Source: Methylocystis hirsuta (GTDB lineage Bacteria > Pseudomonadota > Alphaproteobacteria > Rhizobiales > Beijerinckiaceae). Taken from it: a stretch of DNA of 64,000 bases. Made by a program: the position numbers and the translations under genes. Below the pieces are notes generated by a model that did no database searches, had not been told where the DNA came from, and saw only the letters and a list, made by a program, of their open reading frames with translations. Of this stretch, positions 36,025 through 44,874 are shown in pieces. Position 1 is the first letter of the stretch. Every line of letters begins with the position of its first letter. Location: the NCBI RefSeq assembly GCF_003722355.1, contig NZ_QWDD01000001.1, positions 1,612,001 through 1,676,000 on the forward strand. The letters run 5' to 3'.

Positions 36025-37638
36025 CTACTCCACCGAGAACTCGCGCATCATGCCCGCGTCCTCATGTTCGAGGTTGTGGCAGTGATACATGAAGCGTCCC
36101 TTGAAATCGCCGAACGGCTTGACGATTCGCAGGCGCTCGCCCGGCGCGACAAGCACGGTGTCCTTTAGGCCGCTGTCAATGAGGCCGTCGCGGACCGAGG
36201 CGTAGGCGTCCTCGTCGCCCTCGAAGCTGCGCTCGATAATCTCGAAGGGCTGGCCGTGCAGATGGATGGGATGCGCCATCGACATCATTCCCATCATGCC
36301 CATGCCCATGCCCATGCCGCCCATTCGGCCGCGCATCATGCCGCCGCCCATCATGCCCATGCCGCCACGCTCATGGAAAATTTCGATGAGCTGCGTCGTG
36401 TCGACGGGAATGCGTTCGCGCGGCTGGATGTCGTCATGGCCATAGGGGCGACCGTTGAGAAACATCGCCATGCGCGCCATGGTGATGGCGATCGGAATGG
36501 GATCGTCCAGATTGGCGATCTCGTCCTTGCGGAAGCGTCTGATGGTCGAGAGCTTCTCCGGAAGCTTCCATGAGTCGGTTGAGGTTTTCGTTACTCTGGC
36601 CGTAAACAAAGGGAATTCCTCGCCCATCGCCAGATCGCTTCCCATCATGCGCTGCGCCATCGGCGGAATCAGACCGTAGAATTCTCCGCTCAGCATCGTC
36701 AGCTTCGCGCCTTGCGGGCGGCCGCTGAAATCGACGATGAGATCGACCCGCTCGGCGGGCGCGAGCATCACATAGGGCCGCGTCTCCGCCTTCTCCAACA
36801 GACCGCCGTCGACGCCGATCACGGTCAGCGGAGTCCGGTCGTCCCAGCACAGTTTGTAGATGCGCGCATTCGAGCCGTTGAGGATCCGCAGACGATAAGC
36901 GCGGCTCGCGACGTCGAGCGTCAAATTGCATCGTCCATTGACGAGCACGCGGTCGCCATAAAAACCGAACATGCTCGTATGCATGTCGTCGCCGTAGGCG
37001 AGCTGATTGTCACGGTCGAACGACCGGTCCTGGATGACGAGCGGAATTTCGAATTCGCCGGACGGCAGTCCGAGCGCGCGCTCTTCTTCGTCCTCAATCA
37101 TGAGGGCGCCCGCCAGGCCGCGATAGACCTGCGTCGCGGTCTTCTCGTGCGTATGCGGATGATAGAAATACATCCCGGCGCGATTGCGGATCTCGAATTC
37201 GTAGACGTAAGTTTCGCCCGGATCGATCGCCGCCGTCGGATGGCCGTCCATCAGCATCGGCACATGCAGGCCGTGCCAATGCGTGACGGTTTCCTCCGGC
37301 AATTCGTTGCGAAGCCGAATGCGAACCTTTTGTCCCTTGGTGAAACGCAGCAGGGGGCCGAGGTAAGCGTCAGGCAGCGCCGTCACCGCGTTGGGCGGAC
37401 CTTTGATCAGATTGCCGACGTAGCGCCACACTCGCGTGGCCTTGCCCGTCAAGATGGAGGTTTCGTCACGCTTGCAGATTAATTCGAGTTCGACGTCCGG
37501 CGTGAAGGCGTCGGACGCCCGGTTCGGCGCGATCCGGCGCATCGCATGGCCCTGGCCCAAGGCCGGGGCGCCGATCGTCGCCGCTGCGCTCGCGCCGATG
37601 AGAAATCCTCGGCGCGTCAAGGGCCTAAAGCGTTTCAT
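36025..37638 (-). CDS. Multicopper oxidase (CueO/CopA-like) with Tat signal and Met-rich insert
   Basis: A 537-residue periplasmic copper oxidase, probably oxidising Cu(I) or organic substrates. A twin-arginine signal, RPLTRRGFLIGASAA, starts the protein from ATG 37638. Copper ligands are all present: HWHGLHVP, YHPHTHEKT, HPIHLHGQPFEI and HCHNLEHEDAGMM (type 1 and trinuclear sites). Between domains 2 and 3, just ahead of HPIHLHG, is a Met/Gly-rich loop (GGMGMMGGGMMRGRMGG and more) reminiscent of the CueO substrate-gating Met-rich segment. It is convergent with the Met-rich Spy-like gene; the two likely act in copper tolerance or delivery. Confidence 0.92.
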   Translation of the reverse strand: MKRFRPLTRRGFLIGASAAATIGAPALGQGHAMRRIAPNRASDAFTPDVELELICKRDETSILTGKATRVWRYVGNLIKGPPNAVTALPDAYLGPLLRFTKGQKVRIRLRNELPEETVTHWHGLHVPMLMDGHPTAAIDPGETYVYEFEIRNRAGMYFYHPHTHEKTATQVYRGLAGALMIEDEEERALGLPSGEFEIPLVIQDRSFDRDNQLAYGDDMHTSMFGFYGDRVLVNGRCNLTLDVASRAYRLRILNGSNARIYKLCWDDRTPLTVIGVDGGLLEKAETRPYVMLAPAERVDLIVDFSGRPQGAKLTMLSGEFYGLIPPMAQRMMGSDLAMGEEFPLFTARVTKTSTDSWKLPEKLSTIRRFRKDEIANLDDPIPIAITMARMAMFLNGRPYGHDDIQPRERIPVDTTQLIEIFHERGGMGMMGGGMMRGRMGGMGMGMGMMGMMSMAHPIHLHGQPFEIIERSFEGDEDAYASVRDGLIDSGLKDTVLVAPGERLRIVKPFGDFKGRFMYHCHNLEHEDAGMMREFSVE

Positions 37639-37854
37639 GCATCCCCCCAAGCGGCGTTCGAGCGCCACTTAAATTAGATAGTCCTTATATATGTGGTCTC
37701 AGCGCGTTGATAACTGCGGCAAAAGGCGTCATGTTTTTTGCGGGGGCGCGTTTTTGCCCAAAGGCGGCTATAATTGAAGAGTGGCGCCCCCCGGTCACCG
37801 ACCCAGATCGATAATGCAAGCAGCGGCGGCGCTGGAGCGCAGCTTTCCATCGCA

Positions 37855-38853
37855 ATGAACGACAGCAGCGGACCGCGCGCCTTTAACGCGACCTTAGCCG
37901 TGGACGCCCTTCGCCGGCGCCGCGCGCTCGTGGTGCGCCCGCGCTTCCTCATGTTTCTCCTGCTGTGCCTGCTGGCGCATCTGTGCGTCCTCGCGTTCCT
38001 GCTCTTGGAGGACTGGCGCTCCGCCCGCGAAGCGCCGCACATCTTCGAGGAAACTCCCGTCGAGGTGATCACCGAACCGCCCGCGCCGAAGCAGGAAGAG
38101 CCTCCCGCGCCGGAGCCGGAAAAGCCGCAGGAAAAGCAACAACAGCAAAAGCCGCCGCCGCCTCCGCCGCCGCTGGAAGAGGAAAAGCCTGCGTTCGACG
38201 CCCCCGAGGCCGAGAGCAAGACCAAGTCCGACGTCAACGCGCCGGAGGAGAAGGAGCTCAAGACGCCGAAGAACGCGCAGGAGAAGGATGCGCCCAAGGA
38301 CGACAAGCCTCAGGGCATGAAAGACGGCGAAGACGAAGACGGGAAGGCGAAGGCGCCGGAAGAGACCAAAGACACGCCGATCGAGGACAAGAGCGACGCC
38401 GAAATCATCGAGCAGGCCGCCCCCGAAAAGACACCGCAGGAAAAGCCCGACCCGAACGAAAAGGGGCCGGTCAAGAAGGGCGAGGCCAACTCGATCGCCG
38501 ATCAGCTCGCGGCGCTCGCGCCGATACCTGACTACAAGCTTGCGGCGCCGCGCAAGTTCTCGCCGGTCGGCGGCGGCCACGCGAAGACCACCTATCTGAC
38601 GATCCTCTACGGCCTGATCATGCCGCACATGCGTATTCCGCCGCGCGTGCGCGGGAGCGGCGCGATCGGCAGGGGCGCGGTTGTCTTCTACATCGATGAG
38701 TTGGGCAATCTCACCCATCAGGCTGTGCACCAGCCGAGCGGCGCGCCCGATCTCGACGCCGCCGCTCTTGCGGCCGTGCGCCGCGCCGCGCCGTTCCCGG
38801 CGCCGCCGCGCGGCCTGCCGCACTCGATGATCTTCAGCTACGCGACGAAGTAG
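37855..38853 (+). CDS. TonB-like energy transducer protein
   Basis: A 332-residue inner-membrane-anchored protein. The N-terminal part (about residues 29-51) is a hydrophobic anchor (FLMFLLLCLLAHLCVLAFLL). A long Pro/Glu/Lys-rich spacer (about residues 60-220) spans the periplasm. The C-terminal 100 residues form a TonB_C-like domain (GRGAVVFYIDELGNLTHQAV, then PDLDAAALAAVRRAAPFPAP). ExbB/ExbD genes are not adjacent. The ATG at 37855 begins right before the polar N-terminus; a TTG at 37774 is also open, so the start is not certain. It most likely couples proton motive force to outer-membrane transport. Confidence 0.8.
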   Translation: MNDSSGPRAFNATLAVDALRRRRALVVRPRFLMFLLLCLLAHLCVLAFLLLEDWRSAREAPHIFEETPVEVITEPPAPKQEEPPAPEPEKPQEKQQQQKPPPPPPPLEEEKPAFDAPEAESKTKSDVNAPEEKELKTPKNAQEKDAPKDDKPQGMKDGEDEDGKAKAPEETKDTPIEDKSDAEIIEQAAPEKTPQEKPDPNEKGPVKKGEANSIADQLAALAPIPDYKLAAPRKFSPVGGGHAKTTYLTILYGLIMPHMRIPPRVRGSGAIGRGAVVFYIDELGNLTHQAVHQPSGAPDLDAAALAAVRRAAPFPAPPRGLPHSMIFSYATK

Positions 38854-38883
38854 TCCTGTCGTCAGGCTGATCCTTGGATGTCA

Positions 38884-38913
38884 TCCCGACGCGCGCTTTA
38901 TGCGCGATCGGGA
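38884..38913. repeat. Intergenic palindromic repeat between the tonB-like gene and pgeF
   Basis: TCCCGA...TCGGGA arms enclose a second GCGC...GCGC pair with an A/T loop (38884-38913). The region continues with an ATTCTGGATTCCCGG word at 38943-38957 typical of dispersed repeats in Rhizobiales. No coding potential. Confidence 0.45.
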
Positions 38914-39002
38914 AACCAGAGCAAATCCGGATGCGCGTCGTAATTCTGGATTCCCGGTCAGGCCTTCGCCTGTTCACGCGAACCGCTCAATTCAACCATG
39001 CG

Positions 39003-39782
39003 TCAGATCAGCGCGATCGCCGAGACGAGCCGCCCATAGTCCGGCTCGCGGCGATGGACGCTGCGGCGGTAGCTGAAACAGCGCGCTTCGTCGGCGTAAG
39101 TGTCGACGCCGAGGTCTTCGAACGAGGCGACGTCGAGCGCCTCGACGCGTGAGCCGATGAAGCCCGGCAGATCGAAGGTCGCATGGCCTTCGCGCGCCGT
39201 CGGCGTAAAAAAGCGCGAAAAGGACTCGTCGGCTTCCCGAAACTGATCGATGAATTCCGGCCCGACTTCATAGCTCGTCGCCCCGATCGCTGGGCCGAGC
39301 GCGACATGGACGTCGGCGCGGCGCGCGCCATGCGCCTCCATCTCTCTGACGGTCGCTTCGATGACGCCGCCGAGCGCGCCTTTCCAGCCGGCGTGACAGG
39401 CGCCGATGACGGCCGCCTTCGCGTCGGCGAACAGCAACATCCCGCAGTCGGCGCCGGTGACGCCGAGCGCGAGCGAGACTTCCGCCGTCACCACGCCGTC
39501 GCATCGCGGCCGCGCGTCAGCGCTCCACGGTTCGCGCACGGCGCGCGCCTCTGCGGAATGGATCTGGAACGGCACCAGCAGGCGGTCGGCCTCGACGCCG
39601 AGACGCGCCGCCATGCGGGCGCGATTCTCCTCGACATGCGGCGGCGCGTCCCGCGATCCGACGCCGCCATTGAGCGACGCGTAGACGCCTTCGGACACGC
39701 CGCCGCCGCGGGTGAAAAAGGCGTGGCGCAGGCCGGGCAGGCTGAGATTTCGCGCGGTCAGCGCAGGCGTTTCGAACGTCAT
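39003..39782 (-). CDS. pgeF: Peptidoglycan editing factor PgeF (YfiH/laccase-domain family)
   Basis: A 259-residue cytoplasmic enzyme of the multicopper-polyphenol-oxidase-like DUF152 family; the E. coli member removes wrongly incorporated Ser from muropeptide precursors. The diagnostic residues are all present: FFTRGGGVSEGVYASLN, PFQIHSAEA, TGADCGMLLF and CHAGWKGALGGV, giving the zinc-binding His/Cys/His. It is the third gene of a minus-strand run lgt - methyltransferase - pgeF, 10 bases after the second; together they serve envelope and respiratory assembly. Confidence 0.9.
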   Translation of the reverse strand: MTFETPALTARNLSLPGLRHAFFTRGGGVSEGVYASLNGGVGSRDAPPHVEENRARMAARLGVEADRLLVPFQIHSAEARAVREPWSADARPRCDGVVTAEVSLALGVTGADCGMLLFADAKAAVIGACHAGWKGALGGVIEATVREMEAHGARRADVHVALGPAIGATSYEVGPEFIDQFREADESFSRFFTPTAREGHATFDLPGFIGSRVEALDVASFEDLGVDTYADEARCFSYRRSVHRREPDYGRLVSAIALI

Positions 39783-39792
39783 CGCGCCGATG

Positions 39793-40875
39793 TTACACGA
39801 AAAATCCCGGCAGGTCGGGCATGTCTGGATGGGTCACCGCCATCACTTTGAACAGTCCGCCCATCTGATGGCGCGCGTCGTCGACGCCGGTGAGACGTTC
39901 GAACGCGTCGATGATCGATTGCGCCTGTTCGGGCGTCGCTTTTTTCGACAAGGTCTCGGCGCGGCGTTCGATGCCAAGCTGCAGCAGGAAATGCGCTTGC
40001 GTCACCGGGCCCATCACCTTGGCGCCGCGCGCGCGCGCGGCGCGCGCCAGAGCGGCGAAATCGACGTGAGCGGTCAGGTCCGCTTCGCCCGGCGCCGCCA
40101 GCGGATCGACATAGGCGTGGCGCGACACCGCCTGCAAACTTTCGCCGAGCGACGTCTGATCATAGCCGTAGTCGACGAGCAGCAGCGCGCCGCCTTGGGC
40201 GACGAGCCGCGCGGCGATATCGCCGATAAGCTTTTGGCTCACGGCGCTGACTTCTATGATCGATCCTTCGCGCGCTGGGACGTTGAGCGTCGTCTCGATC
40301 TGATCGGACAGTCCGAAGGCGAGTTCGCCTTGAGCGTCGAGCCCGACAAGTTGTTCGCGCCAGCCGCTGGCGGTCTTGACGAAATGCCTGACGGGCAGGG
40401 CGTCGAAAAACTCATTGGCGAGGATGAAGGCTGGACCGGGAGGCGTCTCGGCAAAATCCACATGCCATTGCGCCGGCTTCGCGGCCCTGGCCAGCGTCTG
40501 GCGCTGCGCCTCGCGCAGAACCGGACTGGTTTCGACGAGATGCACGCTGACGGCGGAAAAGAAGTTGGGCGCGATCGGCGTCACCCGCAGCACATCCGAC
40601 ATCAGCGTGCCGCGGCCGGGGCCGAGCTCGACGAGCCGGGCCTGAGACGGCGCGCCCGCGGCGCGCCAGGCTTCGGTGACCCAGACGCCGAGCAATTCGC
40701 CGAACATCTGACTGATCTCCGGCGCGGTGACGAAGTCTCCGCCCGCGCCGAATGGATCGCGCGTCATGTAATAGCCGTAGCGCGGATGCGTCAGGCAGAG
40801 CGACATGAATCGCTCGAGCGTCATCGGACCGTCATGAGCGATCGTCTCGACGATCTCTCTTTGCAAGGCGCTCAT
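39793..40875 (-). CDS. NDUFAF7/MidA-like SAM-dependent methyltransferase
   Basis: A 360-residue member of the DUF185 family (mitochondrial NDUFAF7 methylates an arginine of complex I). PRYGYYMTRDPFGAGGDFVT and APEISQMFGELLGVWVTEAW are the family's N-terminal hallmarks. VELGPGRGTLMSDVLR is SAM motif I, and LANEFFDALPVRHFV and LLVDYGYD follow. The ATG at 40875 overlaps the lgt stop by four bases. Bacterial substrates are unknown. Gene order with lgt and pgeF is conserved in many Rhizobiales. Confidence 0.92.
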   Translation of the reverse strand: MSALQREIVETIAHDGPMTLERFMSLCLTHPRYGYYMTRDPFGAGGDFVTAPEISQMFGELLGVWVTEAWRAAGAPSQARLVELGPGRGTLMSDVLRVTPIAPNFFSAVSVHLVETSPVLREAQRQTLARAAKPAQWHVDFAETPPGPAFILANEFFDALPVRHFVKTASGWREQLVGLDAQGELAFGLSDQIETTLNVPAREGSIIEVSAVSQKLIGDIAARLVAQGGALLLVDYGYDQTSLGESLQAVSRHAYVDPLAAPGEADLTAHVDFAALARAARARGAKVMGPVTQAHFLLQLGIERRAETLSKKATPEQAQSIIDAFERLTGVDDARHQMGGLFKVMAVTHPDMPDLPGFFV

Positions 40876-41696
40876 GCCGTCGCGCTCCTCGGGCGCAGCG
40901 CGAACATGATCGCCGCCGCGCCAATTAAAACAAGCGGCGCAGAAAGGACCATGCCCATGGTCAATCCATTGGGCAGCGCTTCCTGAACCGGATCGGGTTC
41001 GCGAAAAAACTCGCAGAAAATGCGCGCCAGCCCGTAGCCGACGCCAAAAAAGCCGGTGGCGAGACCCGGGTGTTTGAGCGCGCCGTGGCGCGCAGCGAAC
41101 CACAACAGCAGGCCCAGCGCCACGCCTTCGAGCCCCGCCTCATAAAGCTGGCTGGGATGGCGCGGGACGTCGCCCGCGCCTGGAAACGCCATCGCCCAGG
41201 GAACGTCGGTTTCGCGCCCCCACATCTCCGGCTTGATGAAATTGGCGAGGCGGCCGAAGAAAAGTCCGATCGGCGCGACCGTGGCGCAAATGTCGCTCAC
41301 CGTAAGCAGCGGCACGCCGCTGCGATGGGCGTAGAGGGCCATGCCGATGATCGCCCCGACGAGGCCGCCGTGGAAGGCCATGCCGCCCTTCCAGGTCTGA
41401 AAAATTTCCAGCGGATGCGCGACATAGAACGCCGGATCATAGATCAGCACATGCCCGAGTCGTCCGCCGATGACGACGCCGAAGGCGACGAAGACGAGAA
41501 GATCATCGAGAGACTCTCGGCTTGGTCGCGGTTGGCCGCGCCGCCAGAGCGCGTCGTTTGCGGCGAGCGCGCGCAAGCCGAGCCAGCCGAAGATGAAGCC
41601 GCCGATATAGGCGAGCGCATACCACCGCAGCGGCACGGGCCCGATGTTGACGGCGACAGGATCGATCACTGGAAAGGGAAGCACAAAAATCGGCAT
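40872..41696 (-). CDS. lgt: Prolipoprotein diacylglyceryl transferase
   Basis: Transfers diacylglycerol to the lipobox cysteine of prolipoproteins at the inner membrane, the first step of lipoprotein maturation (BamE and the SLT lipoprotein in this window are clients). The 274-residue protein has seven or so membrane spans. GGMAFHGGLVGAIIGM holds the conserved His/Gly block, and FGRLANFIKPEMWGRETDVPWAM is the Lgt signature. RHPSQLYEAGLEG follows. The ATG at 41696 is chosen over the TTG just before it. It is the first gene of the minus-strand trio. Confidence 0.96.
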   Translation of the reverse strand: MPIFVLPFPVIDPVAVNIGPVPLRWYALAYIGGFIFGWLGLRALAANDALWRRGQPRPSRESLDDLLVFVAFGVVIGGRLGHVLIYDPAFYVAHPLEIFQTWKGGMAFHGGLVGAIIGMALYAHRSGVPLLTVSDICATVAPIGLFFGRLANFIKPEMWGRETDVPWAMAFPGAGDVPRHPSQLYEAGLEGVALGLLLWFAARHGALKHPGLATGFFGVGYGLARIFCEFFREPDPVQEALPNGLTMGMVLSAPLVLIGAAAIMFALRPRSATA

Positions 41697-41816
41697 CAAC
41701 CAGGTCCGGGCGCGGGCGCGCGTTTCAAACCTACACGCCCAGCCTGTCTTTTACCCGCCGGCATGAGGGATGTCATGTCCGCTCTGAAGCGCTTCAAAAC
41801 GCGCGCGAGACGCAAA

Positions 41817-44024
41817 TCACGCCGCCAATTTCCGAGGCATGAAGCGTCCGTAGAAGCTTTCGCCCTTCGCCGCCATATCGCGCAGCAGTTGCGGCGGCTC
41901 GAAACGCGGACCGAATTTTGCGGCGAGCTTGTCGCACAGGGCTACGAAGGCCTTCGCGCCCATGCCGTCGATGTAGGAGATGACGCCGCCGGTGAAGGGC
42001 GCGAAGCCGAAGCCGAGAATGGAGCCGACGTCGGCCTCGCGCGGATCGGTGACGACGCCCTCCGCCATGGCGCGCGCCGCTTCGACCGCCTGCGTCACGA
42101 GAAAGCGCTGCTTCATTTCCATGACGTCGAGCGTATCGGGATCGAGTTCATTCTGCGCCAGGGCCGAGAGACCGGGCCAGAGGCTTTTCGTTCCGTTGGC
42201 GTGATAGTCGTAAAATCCCTTGCCGTTCTTGCGGCCGAAGCGACCGTTTTCCTCGACCACGAAGCGCAGCACGCGCTCCTGCGCGGGATCGACGGAGCCT
42301 TCGCCGAGATCCTTCTTCGTCGCCTGCAGGATTTTCCATCCCAGATCGAGCGCGACTTCGTCGTTGAGCGACAATGGCCCAACCGGCATTCCGGCCATGC
42401 GGGCGACTGTCTCGATCATCGCCGGCGGCACGCCGTCGACCAGCATGATCTGGCCTTCACGAACATAATTGAGCACGCAGCGATTGGCGAAGAAGCCGCG
42501 CGAGTCGTTGACGACGATCGGCGTCTTCTTGATGATGCGGACGAAGTCGAGCGCCGTCGCGAGCGCGCGGTCGCCGGTTTTCTTGCCCAGGATCACTTCG
42601 ACGAGCAGCATCTTCTCGACGGGCGAGAAGAAATGGATGCCGATGAAGTTCTCGGGCTTCTGCGTGGTTTCCGCGAGCGATGTGATCGGCAGCGTCGACG
42701 TGTTCGAGGCGAAGATCACGTCGGCGCCCACAACTTCCTGCGCGCGCTTGGTGACGTCCGCCTTGACCGCCCGGTCCTCGAATACGGCTTCGAGCACGAG
42801 ATCGCACCCTTTAAGCGCCGCATAATCGGAAGTGGCGACGATTCGCGCCATCAGCGAATCCTTGTCGGCGGCGGTGGCGCGGCCCTTGCTGACAGAACTC
42901 GAGATGAGCTTGTCGATCGTCGCCACGCCCTTGTCGGCGCTCTCCTGATCGCGATCGATGAGAACGACGTCGAGGCCGTTCAAGGCGCTGATATAGCCGA
43001 CGCCCGCGCCCATGAAGCCCGCGCCGATAATGCCAATCTTCTTGAGATTGGTGGGGCCGACGTCCTTTGGTCGATGCGCGCCCTTGTCCAATTCGTTCTT
43101 CGAGAGAAACAGCGAGCGGATCATCGCCGCCGCCTCCTTCGAGCGCAGAATATGCGCGAACCAGCGCGACTCGACGGTCAGCGCCTGGTCCATCGGCAAT
43201 TGCAGCCCTTCATAGACGGCGTGCAGAATGGCCTTGGCGGCGGGATAATTGTCGTAGGTCTCGCGGCGATAGATCGCGTTGGCGGCGGGCCAGATCATCA
43301 TGCCCGTGGGCGAGAACACCCTGCCGGACGGAGTCTTGAAGTCCTTGACGTCCCACGGCGCCTGCGCCTTGCCGCCGTTGACGATAAAGGCGCGGGCGCG
43401 ATCGACGATCTCGGCTTTCGGCGCGATTTCGTGCACGAGCTTGGCGCCGAGCGCGGCTCTGGGCTTGATCTGATCGCCCCTGAACAGGAATTGCAGCGCG
43501 TCGCCGGTCTGCATGATGCGTGACACGCGCTGCGTGCCGCCGGCGCCCGGAAAAAGCCCGACCTTGATTTCCGGCAAGCCGACTTTGGTTTTCTCGTCAT
43601 CGGCCATCACGCGATAGTGGCAGGCGAGCGCAAGTTCGAAGGCGCCGCCAAGGCAGACGCCGTGAATGGCGATGGCGAAAGGCTTGCCGCAGGTTTCCAG
43701 CTTGCGGTAGAGCAGCGAAAGTCGACGCGAGAAGTCGAAGAACTGCTTGTTCGCCGCGTCTTCGCCCTGCTCCTTGAGCGCCTTGGCGTATTGCGCGGCG
43801 CCATGCTGCAGCATGGAAAGATCGGCCCCGCCGGAGAAGGCGCTCTTGCCCGAGGCGATCACGCAGCCCTTGACGTTAGGATCTGCGACGACCGTGTCGA
43901 TGATCGTCTCCAACTCGTCCATCACCTCCGGCGTGATGACGTTCATCGAGCGCTCGGGCATGTCCCAGGTCGCAAGCGCGACGCCGTCGGGATCGATCTC
44001 GAAGCGGAAGTTTGTGAGGTTCAT
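41817..44024 (-). CDS. Bifunctional enoyl-CoA hydratase / 3-hydroxyacyl-CoA dehydrogenase (FadJ type)
   Basis: The multifunctional beta-oxidation enzyme, 735 residues. The N-terminal crotonase domain includes the oxyanion hole words ASGKSAFSGGADLSML and HGVCLGGAFELALACHYRV. The NAD-binding dehydrogenase domain starts KKIGIIGAGFMGAGVGYISA and has the catalytic His in GIHFFSPVEKMLLVEVI. FVVEENGRFGRKNGKGFYDY follows near the end. It belongs to the acyl-CoA dehydrogenase-thiolase-FadJ run, but a toxin-antitoxin pair lies between it and the thiolase. Confidence 0.95.
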   Translation of the reverse strand: MNLTNFRFEIDPDGVALATWDMPERSMNVITPEVMDELETIIDTVVADPNVKGCVIASGKSAFSGGADLSMLQHGAAQYAKALKEQGEDAANKQFFDFSRRLSLLYRKLETCGKPFAIAIHGVCLGGAFELALACHYRVMADDEKTKVGLPEIKVGLFPGAGGTQRVSRIMQTGDALQFLFRGDQIKPRAALGAKLVHEIAPKAEIVDRARAFIVNGGKAQAPWDVKDFKTPSGRVFSPTGMMIWPAANAIYRRETYDNYPAAKAILHAVYEGLQLPMDQALTVESRWFAHILRSKEAAAMIRSLFLSKNELDKGAHRPKDVGPTNLKKIGIIGAGFMGAGVGYISALNGLDVVLIDRDQESADKGVATIDKLISSSVSKGRATAADKDSLMARIVATSDYAALKGCDLVLEAVFEDRAVKADVTKRAQEVVGADVIFASNTSTLPITSLAETTQKPENFIGIHFFSPVEKMLLVEVILGKKTGDRALATALDFVRIIKKTPIVVNDSRGFFANRCVLNYVREGQIMLVDGVPPAMIETVARMAGMPVGPLSLNDEVALDLGWKILQATKKDLGEGSVDPAQERVLRFVVEENGRFGRKNGKGFYDYHANGTKSLWPGLSALAQNELDPDTLDVMEMKQRFLVTQAVEAARAMAEGVVTDPREADVGSILGFGFAPFTGGVISYIDGMGAKAFVALCDKLAAKFGPRFEPPQLLRDMAAKGESFYGRFMPRKLAA

Positions 44025-44062
44025 CTGACGATTCCCTTCAGCGTCTTGCGCGCGCACTTTAG

Positions 44063-44500
44063 CTATTGCGAGCCGCCTTTCAGCAGCCAAGGATTGACGA
44101 GATCAATATCGAGAGTGCTGAAGTCCTTCATATTTCGGGTGACCAACGCAAGGTCGTGAACTCGCGCCGTGGCGGCGAAGAAAGCATCTATCGGATGGAG
44201 TCCGATGCCGCGTATTCTCGCCTTCGCCATCAACTCTCCCCATGCTTCGGCTATCGTTGGGGTCACGTCGAGAATATGGTCATCGAAACGGTTGCGCAGA
44301 TCATGCCGGATCCACACGTCAAGCTCTGTTTTTCGCCGTCCCTCCGCCAGTAGAGCGACGCCGCGTCGCAACTCGCCGAATGTAACGGCAGAAATGTAAG
44401 TTCGATCTTCGTCTACGTTTCTCGCCCACTCAACCACATTCTCATCCGGACGCGGCCGCTTGAATTCGGACAGAACATTTGTGTCCAGAAGATAGTTCAC
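44063..44500 (-). CDS. VapC-family PIN-domain toxin
   Basis: A 145-residue PIN ribonuclease. The acidic catalytic set is seen as LLDTNVLSEF (Asp6), SAVTFGELRRG (Glu) and PIDAFFAATARVHDLALVTRN (Asp). VapC toxins cut tRNA or rRNA; the target cannot be told. Its ATG overlaps the antitoxin stop by four bases, the classic coupled order. With the antitoxin it sits between the thiolase and fadJ genes of the beta-oxidation operon. Confidence 0.92.
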   Translation of the reverse strand: MNYLLDTNVLSEFKRPRPDENVVEWARNVDEDRTYISAVTFGELRRGVALLAEGRRKTELDVWIRHDLRNRFDDHILDVTPTIAEAWGELMAKARIRGIGLHPIDAFFAATARVHDLALVTRNMKDFSTLDIDLVNPWLLKGGSQ

Positions 44501-44814
44501 AGTTCGATGTCACGCGGCTCGCATGGGACCCGCTCCAGATCAATTTCGGAGCCGCGCAGGGGCGAATTGAACAGAAAATCTGCCAGCGTTCCCTTTCGCC
44601 TTGTTTTTCGCTCCCACTCTTCGATCCCGACGACAACAGCGGTTTCTTTCCCGTTGCGGGTGATCGTCTGGGGGCCTTCGGTGCGCGCTTTTTCCAGCAC
44701 GGTCGAAAGATGCGCCTTGGCGTCGGCGACCGTCCAAGGCGTCCCCGCCTTCGCCTTGCGGGAAACCGGCTTCCGTTTGCCGGCGACGCCCTTCGTTGTC
44801 ATACTCTTTGGCAT
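44497..44814 (-). CDS. Phd/YefM-family antitoxin
   Basis: A 105-residue antitoxin with a Phd/YefM-like N-terminal DNA-binding fold: PWTVADAKAHLSTVLEKART, then PQTITRNGKETAVVVGIEEW. A Lys/Arg-rich N-terminal extension precedes the fold, so the true start may be the second ATG (44802). The C-terminal segment, ending EIDLERVPCEPRDIEL, is likely the toxin-binding tail. Repeats at 44841-44856 upstream look like its own operator. Confidence 0.88.
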   Translation of the reverse strand: MPKSMTTKGVAGKRKPVSRKAKAGTPWTVADAKAHLSTVLEKARTEGPQTITRNGKETAVVVGIEEWERKTRRKGTLADFLFNSPLRGSEIDLERVPCEPRDIEL

Positions 44815-44840
44815 AGCCGTTGCCCTCAGATGACCATAAT

Positions 44841-44856
44841 AGTCACTATAGTCACT
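44841..44856. promoter_or_regulatory. Tandem AGTCACTAT repeats upstream of the antitoxin
   Basis: AGTCACTAT (44841-44849) is followed directly by AGTCACT, with the 8-bp palindrome ACTATAGT across the joint. It lies 27 bases before the antitoxin ATG (44814) and 19 bases from the thiolase stop (44875), the usual place for a toxin-antitoxin autorepression site. Confidence 0.45.
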
Positions 44857-44874
44857 CTGCTCTCTAGCGCGCAA

